From positions 4,526,001 through 4,590,000 of the forward strand of contig JAGPXD010000001.1 of assembly GCA_020746995.1 (NCBI GenBank): a stretch of 64,000 bases of DNA, given 5' to 3'. The notes beneath the pieces are model-generated. The model saw only the letters and a program-made list of their open reading frames with translations. It made no database searches and had not been told where the DNA came from. Positions 35,991-46,593 of this stretch are shown here, piece by piece (position 1 is the stretch's first letter; the number at the start of each line of letters is the position of its first letter). Made by a program: the position numbers and the translations under genes. This DNA is from Plectosphaerella cucumerina. Its lineage: Eukaryota; Ascomycota; Sordariomycetes; Glomerellales; Plectosphaerellaceae.

Positions 35991-36832
35991 TTACTTCTTC
36001 GGGGCCATGAGCTGAACGAACTCTTGGTCTGTGCTGCCAGTCAGTACATACGATAGCCGGTAGGGAAGGTAAGCTTACAGTCAATAGACCCGTTGCCGTC
36101 CAGATCGGCGTGCTTGACCATCTCGTCAATCTCCTCGTCCGTGTGCTTCTGGCCGAGGGAGATGAGAACCGAACGCAGCTCGCTGGATGACACGGAACCG
36201 CTGCCGTCCTTGTCGAAGACCTGGAAGGCGGAGACCAGCTCGTCCTTGCTATCGCCCAGTGGCTTGGAGGGGGTGGCCATGATGTCGAGGAACTCTGATT
36301 GAAAACTTAGTAGTCTCAAAATTGCAATCAATGGGTGGTATTCAGGTACCGTTGAAGTCAATCTGGCCATCGCCGTCCGTGTCGATCTCCCGGATCATCT
36401 CCTTGACCTCGGCCAGGGTAGGCTTGAGGCCAAGGGAGTTCATGGCGGACTGGAGCTCCAGGGGGCTGATGTCACCTGGCGAGGACGTCAGTATCATGCA
36501 ATAGGTGTCCGGTATCAAGACCGGGTCAGTCTAGATCACCTACCGGTGCCATCGCGGTCCTATGGCCGTCACATGTCAGCACTGATCATAGTCGTGGGGG
36601 ATGACGCCTCAAAGACGTGCGGGCACATACAAAGAGCTTGAAGACCTCCTTGAGATCAGTGTACTGCTCCGTGGTGAGGTTTGCGACGGCCGTGGAAGGC
36701 TACGATGACATAAGGTCAGTCAGTATTGGTCGGGTGAGGTTGATACGATGGCATGAGTGAGCGGAGGTGGGGGCGGGGTAGGAGGGAGATGTGTGGTGTG
36801 TGTGAGGTTCGGGCGGTGACTGTACACACCAT
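35991..36832 (-). CDS. Calmodulin-like protein with four EF-hands
   Basis: Calcium-sensor protein of 155 aa. In transcript order the exons are 36832-36830 (the ATG alone), 36699-36631, 36559-36544, 36475-36350, 36294-36079 and 36028-35991; all five introns keep frame. The four EF-hand loops begin at D25 (DRDGTGDISPLE), D61 (DTDGDGQIDFNE), D99 (DKDGSGSVSSSE) and D135 (DLDGNGSIDYQE). All carry acidic or Asn/Ser/Thr ligands at positions 1, 3 and 5 and Glu at 12, so all should bind calcium. It is slightly longer than canonical calmodulin (149 aa) and clearly diverged from the near-invariant fungal calmodulin, so I regard it as a calmodulin-like paralogue rather than the essential calmodulin. The three-base first exon is unusual but recalls the ATG-only first exon of fungal calmodulin genes. 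It is divergent from the metacaspase gene. Confidence 0.9.
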
Positions 36833-38114
36833 GATGGGCAGCTGTCGAGGGAGAGTGAGAGTGAAAGGTCAGAAGGGCACAAGTAGATCGGGCGGGATAT
36901 CGTCGAGGGTGTCTCAGGGTAAGCGTGGTCGAGGTGAGATGAGGTGAGGTTGAGCCGACAGCCGTGTTCTGGTGGTGTGGCGTGGACCCCGCCTTTTGCC
37001 AGCTTTGGTCGGGCACTAGAACATATCGCGCTGCCGCAGCCTTGCAAGCCCCTGGGCCATGGGCCGTTGGCTATTGGATCACCTCCCGCCTGGGCCCAGA
37101 TAGGAGCCCGACGTTACGGCTGTTGCCGTCTGTTCGCCGCCGGTTGGCATTTCACAGATGCATGTCCGTTGGGTCGCGAGGTCACGACGATGTACATGGC
37201 AAGACTCTGACTGAAGCTGGTTGCCTGCTGGTGATACACTGCACGACAATTGACCCGGGCATCGGCCGAAGCCTCAAACATGACAAGCCCGTGCTTGTCA
37301 TGGAATAAAGTGCTTGCCTGGGGTTGAAGACAGGTGCTGAGGAGGCAGCCGCGCGATGTGAGACGGAGGCCGCCATCCCAACCCCCACATCCACATGCCC
37401 CGTGCTGGCACCGCAGCCCAATTGTGAGCTGGAGCCGAGTGAACTCTGCAACACTCCGCTGCCAGGATCAGCTCAGGGCTGGTAAGGCAGGTGCAACCCC
37501 CCCTCCTCCTTCCCCCCCAGATTAGAACCCCCCACCTTCGGCCACTGTCCATGCCTGTCGCACCGCTTAGCGGACGGACGGATGAGCTGGCCAGCGCCAA
37601 GTTGACCCCCGGCATCAGCTTCGCTTTTTACCCCTCCATCCAGGGACAGCAATGCATCAGAAAGGGTCCAGTTCCAGCCCCTCCCTCCACTCGAGCTCCA
37701 GAGAAGCCGACAGTACGTTCCCCTCGCTCGGGAAGGAAGGTCCTAGGTCCTGGGGATTCGTACGCACGCAGTCAGATCGTCTCAGCTTTCCCAAACAATT
37801 CCGCACCATCGGCGGCCCGTACCTAAGGTTCCCGATCTTCCTGAACCCTCCCGTCCTCCTCCCTCCCGGCCTCCCCTCTTCAGCCCGCTTCGCTTTTGAC
37901 GCGCCAGCTCGCCCTGCGCGGTTTCCCTCCCCCGACCTCTCATTTCTTTCTTCTCACCTCACTTGTTGGGTTTCCACAACCCCGAGGACACCCCGCAGAA
38001 ACCACATCGACTCGACCTTCACCGACCAGATCACATCTCGGCACTCCCGGGTCTTGACCGACTCACATCACACCCGGATATCACGGTTCGGCACCTCTGT
38101 GCTGCACCTGCATC
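36833..38114. other. Divergent promoter region, calmodulin-like and metacaspase genes
   Basis: This 1.3 kb is shared by two divergent genes. An AATAAA occurs near 37304. The stretch 37840-38110 is a pyrimidine-rich leader of the metacaspase gene. Short ORFs are shadows. Confidence 0.6.
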
Positions 38115-39970
38115 ATGTCTTACAACTACGGCGGTGGTTACGGCGGCGGCTACGGCGGCGGAGGTGGTGGCTACGGAGGAGGTTACAATCAGCCTCCCCC
38201 AGGACCTCCTCCCGGCCATGAATATGGCGGCTACGGTGCGCCTCCTCCTCGCCGCTACGAGGAGCAGTACTCTGCCCCGGATGGACCGCCTCCCCCGCCT
38301 CGTCCCAGCTACTACGGCCGTGACGAGTACGCGGCCCCGGACGGCCCGCCGCCTCCGCCTCGTCCTCACTACGACGATAGATACTCGAGACACGACGATT
38401 ATGAGGCTCCGGATGGCCCTCCCCCGCCCCCTCGTCCTAGATATGACAGGCACGACGACTACGAGGCTCCTGATGGCCCCCCTCCTCCCCCGAGACCTCG
38501 CTACAACGACGACTACGCCCCTCCCTCGGGGCCTCCCCCGTCTCAGAGGTCCTATGGACATGACGACCAGTCGTCCAGATCCCGCAGCTACGGCTACAGC
38601 CAGGCACCCCCAAACCCCCATCCTGACCAGGGCTACACCCGCCAATACGCACCTCCGGACTACCCTCCGCCTCCTGGCCTGGATGTCTATGGTTACCCGG
38701 TCAACCAGCCCAACTCCAACAGGCCCCGTATGTGCTCTCTCATCTCAACGTGCTGCATGTTAGTTACAACATCGCTGATCCCAAATACCCAGACATGCCC
38801 ACTGTCAACTCAAACAACTGGGCTCACGGAGACCGCTCGGCGCCGGCTCCTCCTCCTGCAGGCTCCCAGCAGTTCGGCCATGGCGCCCCCGACGGTTACA
38901 GCTTCCAGTACTCCAACTGTACCGGAAAGAGAAAGGCCCTCCTGATCGGCATCAACTACTTCGGTCAGGATGGTGAGCTTCGCGGCTGCATCAACGATGT
39001 TCAGAACATCTCGTCCTTCTTGGTCGAGCGCTATGGCTACAAGAAGGAGGACATGGTCATCCTCACCGACGACCAGAAGAACCCTGTGGGTCTGCCGACC
39101 AAGGACAACATCCTCCGCGCCATGCACTGGCTGGTCCAGGGTGCTCAGCCCAACGACTCCCTGTTCTTCCACTACTCTGGTACGTCGTCATGGCAACCGC
39201 TCTCATCTCTAGGATACTGACCGACGTCGTAGGACACGGTGGCTACACCGAGGACGAGGATGGTGACGAGGACGATGGTCTGGACGAAGTCATCTACCCT
39301 CTCGACCATAAGGAGGCGGGACACATCGTGGATGACGAGATGCACTGGATCATGGTCAAGCCCCTGCTGCCCGGTGTCCGCCTGACAGCCATCTTCGACT
39401 CGTGCCACTCGGGCACCGCGCTCGACCTGCCTTACATCTACTCCACTAAGGGAGTCCTAAAGGAGCCGAACCTGGCCAAGGAGGCCGGACAAGGTCTCCT
39501 CAACGCGGTTCAGGCCTACGCCAGCGGTAACATGGGTGGCGTTGTCAGCTCTCTCTTCGACCTCGGCAAGAGGGCCATGAACGGCGATGATGCCTACGAG
39601 CACACCAAGGCCACCAGGACGTCGCCCGCCGATGTCATCATGTGGTCCGGCAGTAAGGACGATCAGACATCGTGAGTACTCCTGGACACTCAACGTGACG
39701 AGACTAACGATATGTGCAGGGCCGATGCCACCATCGCCAACCGCGCCACGGGTGCCATGTCTCACGCTTTTATCACCAGCTTGAGGAACAACCCGCAGCA
39801 GAGCTACGTCCAGCTTCTCAACAGCATCAGAGACATTCTGGCCGAAGACTACAGCCAGCTGCCGCAACTGTCCAGCAGTCATCCCATGGGTATGTGTGGA
39901 GTCTTCTTGATGGCTTGAAAGTCAGGTTTGCTAACCAATTTCAGACACCGATCTCCTCTTCGTCATGTGA
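38115..39970 (+). CDS. MCA1: Type I metacaspase
   Basis: Caspase-like Arg/Lys-specific cysteine protease linked in fungi to stress responses, protein-aggregate clearance and programmed cell death; cytosolic. Exons are 38115-38727, 38793-39179, 39233-39671, 39720-39889 and 39945-39970, giving 544 aa. The N-terminal prodomain (1-230) is Gly/Tyr/Pro-rich with four copies of APDGPPPPPRP. The p20-like domain starts near 270 (KRKALLIGINYFG). The catalytic dyad is H335 in SGHGG and C391 in DSCHSG. An intron falls between the codons for S333 and G334 beside the catalytic His. An acidic stretch (DEDGDEDDGLDE, about 341-352) follows the His; calcium binding is known for the family. The C-terminus, DTDLLFVM, is encoded by a 26-nt last exon. 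Confidence 0.95.
38274..38498 (+). repeat. In-frame Pro-rich repeat of the metacaspase prodomain
   Basis: Four identical APDGPPPPPRP units at residues 54-64, 74-84, 98-108 and 118-128, separated by Tyr/Asp/Arg-rich spacers, with a decayed fifth copy at 135-143. The DNA copies differ at synonymous sites, so the protein sequence rather than the DNA is conserved between units. Confidence 0.75.
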
Positions 39971-40264
39971 GAGACACTTGGGAAAACAGGGACTAAGAAT
40001 TCTTCAAGAGAAATCTGAGCTGGGCCACGCCATGTCATGGGGGGTGCTGCGTTGATTCTTCTGCAGCTGTCCGATAATAGCTGGCTCTCGATGTTAGCTC
40101 TCCATGACAGCCAAGTAGTTCTGTGAGCTGCATTTATGCTGCTAATGAGACCAAGACTTTCCGAATGCTATACCATGATTGCTTCATCGTAGTGTTGAGC
40201 TAATGTGGAGTTCCTGAGCTAATCAAGCAATGTCCCCATCCAGCATACGCCCATATCTAGACAT

Positions 40265-42051
40265 CTATAGAGCAAAGCCACTCTGCCACCAGTACTTTCC
40301 GCGAACCCAATGTGGCCATGTATCATGATCTATGCGCCAAACATCGTTCTCTACCTGACCAAAACCCATGGCCCTGAAAATAGACACCGGAACAGGCTCG
40401 ATGAGCCAAACGCCGAGACGTGTGAAATCCTTCAGCAGCGGCCAGACGGTCAAGTGAAGCCACAGCAGAACATAGACGGCGTTGCCGGTTCTCCTGACCG
40501 CGCGTGGAAGTCGGGAAAACTCGGCCTTAAAGAAGGCACACGTCGCCGATTGCACCACCACACCAACGCCGGAAAGCATGAAGAAGACCATCGGGTACCA
40601 TATCTTCGTCTCGGGGATGGAGGACCAGCTACCCGCACCGTGTAGGAGACCAGACTGGAAAAAGGCGAAGAGCATAGCTGCCGCCTTTACTTTAAAAGTG
40701 CGTGGCGCGAGGTAGCCTTTCCGCAGAAGCCAGCCCGTGGGACCGGCGAAGGGAACGCGGAAGGTCTGGTGCCACCATAGTCCCCAAAAGCCGGCGAGGC
40801 CGCGGTCGAGGACCTGGGAGAGCGAGCCGAAGATGGAGCTGTACTGCCACAGCTCGTCGCGCATGGGGAAGAGGTACCGGAGGGCGAAGAAGCCGGCTAG
40901 GTCGCTGACTGAGAGAAAGAAGAGGATGGCGACGTAGAGGGCCCAGAGGAAAAGGGCGTGGCGGGCGAAGGGGACGAGCCAGGATGGGAGAGCGGCGAGG
41001 TGAGTCGGAAGTGGGGACGATTGGCCGCCGCCGTCGATGAAGAATAGGTCGCGCATGAGGAGGACCTTGAGGAAATCGAGGGAGAGGATGGAGAAGAGTA
41101 TGGCTCCGAGCTTGGCGCGGAGAAAGGCTGAGGTGGTGGGGTAGGTTTTGTAGCCGCCTGCGGTTCGAAGAGGGATCGTGTCCATCCGGACGAGTTCGCC
41201 GGAGAGAGGCTTGACGGGAGCCTGGGGGTTTGGTATGACGCGGACGCACCAGTTCCAGCCGGCTCCGCGGAAGGTCGCGTACAGGTCGAGGGACCAGTGG
41301 AGGCGTTCTAGAAAGGTGCCGTGTTCGGGGAAAGGTTGCCAGTAGTACTCGTACACGGCGGTGTTGGCCCCGGGGGCGGTCTGCTCGGACTGTGTTGTCG
41401 TGTGGCCGTTTTCCTTAATGGTCGAACCGTTGAGTCCTGGGCCGCTGTGGCCGTTGAGAACGCCGTTGCCAACCGCTTGACCCTCCCTTCTGACCGCGGA
41501 TCCGTCCTGTGGTATCTGAGATCCAGATGTGTCACCCCTGGACATTTCCATGTTGACTGTTGATGTCAAGGCCTGCCTTTTCCGTCGCTGCACCCTCTCA
41601 GCCTCAAACTGAGGCCTCATCCATACCAGGAGGGCAAAGTTGTGCATGATGGACCAGAACGCGTACATGCCCGCAGCATAGGACATGGCGAGGTTCGTGC
41701 TGGAAGCCCTGGCCATGGTTTGGACGTTGAAGCCGACGATGAAGGCGAGGAGTAGCCAGCGAGCTTGGTACAGCCAAGGACGCTTGGTGTGCGGGATGGC
41801 CATGTACTGCAGCACCATAAAGTCAGCTATTGCTCTTCAAGTAGCACATGGGAAGAAGAAGTATCCAGATGACTCCAGAGATGAAGAGGGGAACTCACCA
41901 GTATGGGAAGAAAGAAGGACGGGATGAAGTCGTACGGGAGGATGAAGTTGCGCCGGGTGCCCTCGGCCAGAGCTGCTTTGAACATGTCCCGGTATGTCTC
42001 GAGCAGCGTTGCCGCGAGCAGCTCGGAGGGCTGCCAGATAGGGCCCGTCAT
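40265..42051 (-). CDS. Wax-synthase/MBOAT-like membrane O-acyltransferase
   Basis: Polytopic membrane protein of 564 aa. In transcript order the exons are 42051-41899 and 41806-40265, joined in phase 0. Hydrophobic segments occur near 37-55, 65-115, 280-300, 330-360 and 425-510. Family signatures are the ATFRGAGWNW region (about 228-237), WWHQTFR (395-401) and the putative catalytic His440 in LLHGAG. This is the wax-synthase-like MBOAT family (PF13813) common in filamentous fungi; members transfer acyl groups to alcohols or to terpenoid hydroxyls. A hydrophilic loop (about 125-205) is rich in Gly/Ser/Asn. I started at the first in-frame ATG; upstream the frame stays open to a good 3' splice site at 42154, so a 5' intron is likely and the start could lie further upstream. 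It is transcribed in the same direction as TERT. Substrate is unknown. Confidence 0.88.
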
Positions 42052-42719
42052 GACGCCGCGTGGTTTGGGGCCGTCGAGAGAGATGAAGTTTGTGGTGAAG
42101 TTTGCCTTGATCAAGGAACCATCTTTCCGTCGAAAGGAGGTAAAAAACCTTTGCTACAGATAGTAGTTAGAAGCCAAAGGGGTGTCGAGGCCGCGAGGCC
42201 GCGAGGCTAAAACTGCGAGGCAGGCCGGCACTGGCACCAGACTCGTGTCTGTTGTGTGACCTAGCTCCTCCAGTGGGTGAGACGAGCAGTTTCGTTGGTC
42301 ACGTCGCATTCTCTCTGACCCTGGCGGGCTCTTGTGACAGGCCCGGTCGTGAACGGCGGGAGCTTTTACGGAGGAGGTGTCAAGGAGACGTCTGTGAAAT
42401 CTCACGGCATGTTGCAAAGGCGTGGCGTGGCGGCGCGTGATGATGGCTTGAAGACCTCGACATCTCGTGACGTCAAAGAAAGATGACCGGGGCCGACTGA
42501 CTTGGTGGAGTGGACCGGGATTATTTCCAAGTGCCAGCTGTTAGCGGACAGTGACACCCTCACCGCTTTTTGGCAGCGGGCATCACCTCGCACTAACTTG
42601 AACTCATTTGCGGGGGTTGGCTTCTCCAGCATCACAGTCTAGAGGGCGCTTAGGAGGGGCAATACAGGCTTCCTTAAGCTACCTTAGTGCGTGTTTTCCA
42701 ACTGCACCTACTGTACTTC
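42052..42719. other. Short intergenic region, TERT 3' to acyltransferase 5'
   Basis: This 668-bp stretch between two minus-strand genes contains the TERT 3' UTR and the acyltransferase promoter and leader. A strong 3' splice signal (TTCTAACTACTATCTGTAG, minus strand, ending at 42154) suggests an untranslated or alternative first exon within it. Confidence 0.5.
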
Positions 42720-45700
42720 TCAGATGGCTTCCGTCTGGGGCGTCCATTGCATATCCTTGATCCCCTTTTTCAGCGCCAACTGGCTTACCTCCTGATCAAG
42801 CCAAGCCACGATATCACCATACTTGGTTTGCCTGCGCAACAGAGTCTTCTTGATCGCATGAAGTGCCAGCCTGGATACTGCACTTAGCAGAGAATAGGTA
42901 GGCCGTCATGGTGTATACTTGGACTCACCACTTGATTTGGTTCTTCCCCACGCCACACATATAGCCCGGATGCTTTGCCTTCCGCGTCCTGCTCGTCAAG
43001 AGGTAGTGTGCAACATCCACCAGCTTCAGGATTGTGTCTGCCTCGAGTCAGTTTGCAGAGCGTGGATCCGAAATGATGCCTCTTACCTATCACCATAGAT
43101 GTCGACGGGCATTGCTTGGCGGGGAGTCCCTTGGTGTACGCCCACATCTTGGTTGCCGTCTCTTCAAAAGCCTCGTACAGGTTGGAGAACACGACTGCTG
43201 ATGAATTCAGACTCGCATCGTAGAACATGACATGCGACTGGATCTTGAACGCATCTGTGACTTGTCAGCACTGCAATGCAACAGGTGAGTAAATGGCAGA
43301 CAAACCCAAGACCTTGCGTCTGAACTGTTGCCCAGGCACGCGGCCAAACTCTACGGTCAGACTGTTCCTCATGTCTACATTGTCAGCGGCGTTACAAAGC
43401 CCAAGAGGACCAGACTCACCATTGTCTTTGGCATACTCGCGAGACTTGCTGATGCCAAGAGCCTTGCAGTCGATGAGAGTGCCGCAGTAGGGAAACTTCT
43501 GGTCGTCTCCGATCGCGGCGACCAATGTCCCATCAAATTCCATGTCAAAGTTGACCACCGTTTTGGCGGGGTTGACCGTGACGCCGTAGTCAGGCAGGCC
43601 GCCGTGCATCGTGTTTGCGAAGCGCTTCGCCTTCTCCACATCCGTCGTGATGAGGAGGAAGTCGTCGATGAGCCTCAGCAGGAGACACTCGTCCGTGTTA
43701 AGAAATCCGAGATGCTGTTTCTCCAGGTCGCCATAAAAGTAATTGCATAGCGTCGAGGACAGAACCGATCCCTGTGGGATGCCCTGCTTTTGCCTGTAAA
43801 ACTTCTTGCCGACCTTGACAAGGTTCTGCTTGATGTGTGTGGTCAGCAGGGCCGACAGGGCTTCTGCGCCTTGCTTTCTCTGCATTACGTTATCCACGAA
43901 GATGGTGTTCTTCTTGCCCCTGCCGAGAAGCTCCTCCACGCGATCCACGAAGCGGCCCTTGTCATCGCCGGCGGCGGCCGTGGTCTGCCAGCGATGAACA
44001 AGCTTGTTCGTGCCTGCCTTAACCTCGACGTGTTTTCCCGTCTTGTACAGGTCAAGGGAGAACATGTCGTCCATCAGGCGGAGAACCGAGTCTTGGGGGA
44101 TCGTGTCAAAGGCGGACTTGACATCAACTTTGACAAAGTACAGCTTAGGGATGTCGGGCCCAAGTCGCTCACGGAATGCCTTGAGTCGATCGTACATGCC
44201 GGGGACCGAGAAGAGCGACGCGCCAAGCATGGATGGGTCACGCTTCTGCCGTGGTGTTAGACGGACAGGTGATGCGGTGGGGTCTCAGTACGTACCTTTT
44301 CATAGCTCAAGACGGCATACAGAGAACCTAGGATGGAGTTGATGCTTGGCTCCAGAATTTTCTTGTTGCCAATGGTGACGGTCCGCCTTCTGAGGTTGGT
44401 GATGGGGCGCACAGCGGCGCCTTTGGGCAACAGACGGATTTGCGAGAACCCGAGTTTGCGCGAAGTGAGGATACGCATCGCCTCGTCCAATTTGACCTCC
44501 TCAAACATATTCACCCTCAGGGCGGCCATCGCCGGCTCAGCAACATGTCGCCATATGTCGTGTCGGAAAAAGAAGAGCTTATTCCGGTGCGTGTTGGACT
44601 CGGTGACGTAGAAGTTGCTGCGGATGAGGGGTATGAGGATCGAGTCGAAGACGTAGTAAAGAAACTCGTCGAGTATCTCGAGGCGCTTTGAAGTGTCGGA
44701 GGCGCTCGACTTGCGGCCCCTGAGCTGTGGTGGCACCAGCCAGGTCATATCCGCCATCTTCAATCCTTCTCTTACTTCCAAAAGGGACATGGACTCAAAC
44801 CTGAGGAGTCTGACAAAGTGGTCCACCTTCTTCATCGCCAGTTCCAGGTTGTGAGACTCCCGCTCCTTGTCACCCCAAAACTCGTGTGGGATGATTCTTG
44901 TCAAAATTGCTTGACAAAAGGCAGATACTGCATGCACCGGCGTTGCCAGGTCTGTGAGCGAGTCAAATTGCACCGTGGGGTGCGTCGCTGCCAATGCTTT
45001 GGATCTTCTACGATCCTTGCCGGATAGTCTCCGCTTTGCCTCAAGGGCCTTCGTTGTCGTGGACCTGCCAGTGGCTGGGATTGAAGAGGATGCCATGACA
45101 CGGTCTGGTGCCGTAGACGAGATGATCAGCTTCCTGCGTGGCGGTCGTCTTGGAACGGCATCCAGAGCTGTAGGACAGTAGTGCCGCAGCAATTCTTTGT
45201 AGGCGCAGCGACCATGTAGCACTTGAAGCCGTTTTGTGAGGCCCGTCGGATCGCCGCGCAGTCTTTTCGGCGTCTTGATGGCCTTGAGACCTTCGGTACC
45301 GCCGTGCTGTTGCACGAAGGCCTTGATCTCATCCTCTCGTAGAGTGTAGTCTTGTAGCTTCTGGGCCGTCTTGGTGTAGTCCACTGTCGAAGTGAAGACG
45401 TTGTGCAGCCCGAATTGCCGCGGAAACATGTACATCATGACCTTCTTCGTGTCCAAGGCTCGCTTCTCAAGCAGTTCGTTTCCAGTCTCATTGTCAGAAG
45501 AGATCGCTTTCCACTGGCAGCGATTGAGCACATCTGTTGGGTCCAGTCAGTCCATGCAGAATCTGAACATCGTCGGCGGGACTCACGGATATGCCTCAGA
45601 CCAAACTGCACCTGACCTTGGGCATTCAGAGCTGCTCTGGCGTATAGCATCCTTGCTTTCGCAAAGACAATCTCGGATGGCTTTCTCGCAGTGCCAGATG

Positions 45701-46593
45701 CTGCGATATTTCGGGCCACATGCTCTGATGCCGCTGCCCCGGTGGCATTGCTTGCACGCAGTGTGGGCTTAAGCTCAGCCATGGACTCGCCACTGAGCTG
45801 AAAGAGGTTCCCATGACCGGCCTTGACTGACGTGAAGACCGAACAGTCTGCGAGGAGATCGATCATAATCTTCTCGCCGGCGTTCCCTAGGAGCACCAAC
45901 AACTGTGGCCAGGGGGACTCCTTGAGCATCTGCACGTGCTGGTTGGGGTAGAGGGAGAACACGCCAGGAATTGCACCGGTGGCACCACGCGTAACGTTCT
46001 TTCGATATCCATCACACAGAAGGTGCTTCGACCAAGTGCCTCCAGGCTTTTGACGGGAGAAAAGGAGCCAGATCACAAAGTCGACAATCTGAAGAAGTCT
46101 GGTTAGTCAATGTCATGGCTGGCTGGAAGAGGATGCCACTGACTTCTGATTGCGAATAGAACGGGTTGCTCTGCCCGTCGGAGAGAGTCACATGGGATTC
46201 GTCGACGTTTTGAGAGAAAGATGCCCACTTCTCCCAGCGCGCCTCCCGCTCGTCGGCCGCTTGGCCACTGTCATCGTTCCCAAATGCCACGAGGGTCGTG
46301 TCTAGAAGATGGCAGAGCTGGGTCTTGACATCGCTCTCGGGCGAGGCACCTGTTGTGCTGTCAGACCCAAGACTGGCGATTTTCTTGCGTCTTAACCGGG
46401 ATGAGCTCGGGAGTTTCGAGATCAGATACGCGCGCAGGGTCTGTACTCGAGGAAAGATCCGTCTGAGAAGAGGATGGTTCAATTCTGCCGTGGTTCCGTT
46501 CGCGCATTTAAGTCGCTTTCCCGTTTGGAGATGGCCTGTGTTAGTCAACTCGGCTTCATGTGCAGCCCTCTTCTTCCCCGCGGCGCCGACCAT
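42720..46593 (-). CDS. TERT: Telomerase reverse transcriptase (TERT)
   Basis: Catalytic subunit of telomerase, adding telomeric repeats to chromosome ends from its RNA template; nuclear. The 1170-aa protein is assembled from eight exons, in transcript order 46593-46144, 46088-45587, 45533-44296, 44245-43420, 43374-43306, 43254-43087, 43037-42929 and 42870-42720. Introns are 45-58 nt and all keep frame. Visible motifs: a conserved N-terminal KHLLCDGYRKN block (about residues 170-180), CP-like FPRQFGLHNVF near 354-364, QFP region 522-585, T motif about 607-645, motif 1 at 678-688 and motif 2 (RPITNLRRR) near 693-701. Motif A holds catalytic D771, motif B' is QGIPQGSVLSS (884-894), and motif C has D924 and D925. 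A thumb-like C-terminal extension follows. The frame is open upstream to 46695 (GTG); the first ATG is 46593. Length is within the range of fungal TERTs. Confidence 0.95.
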
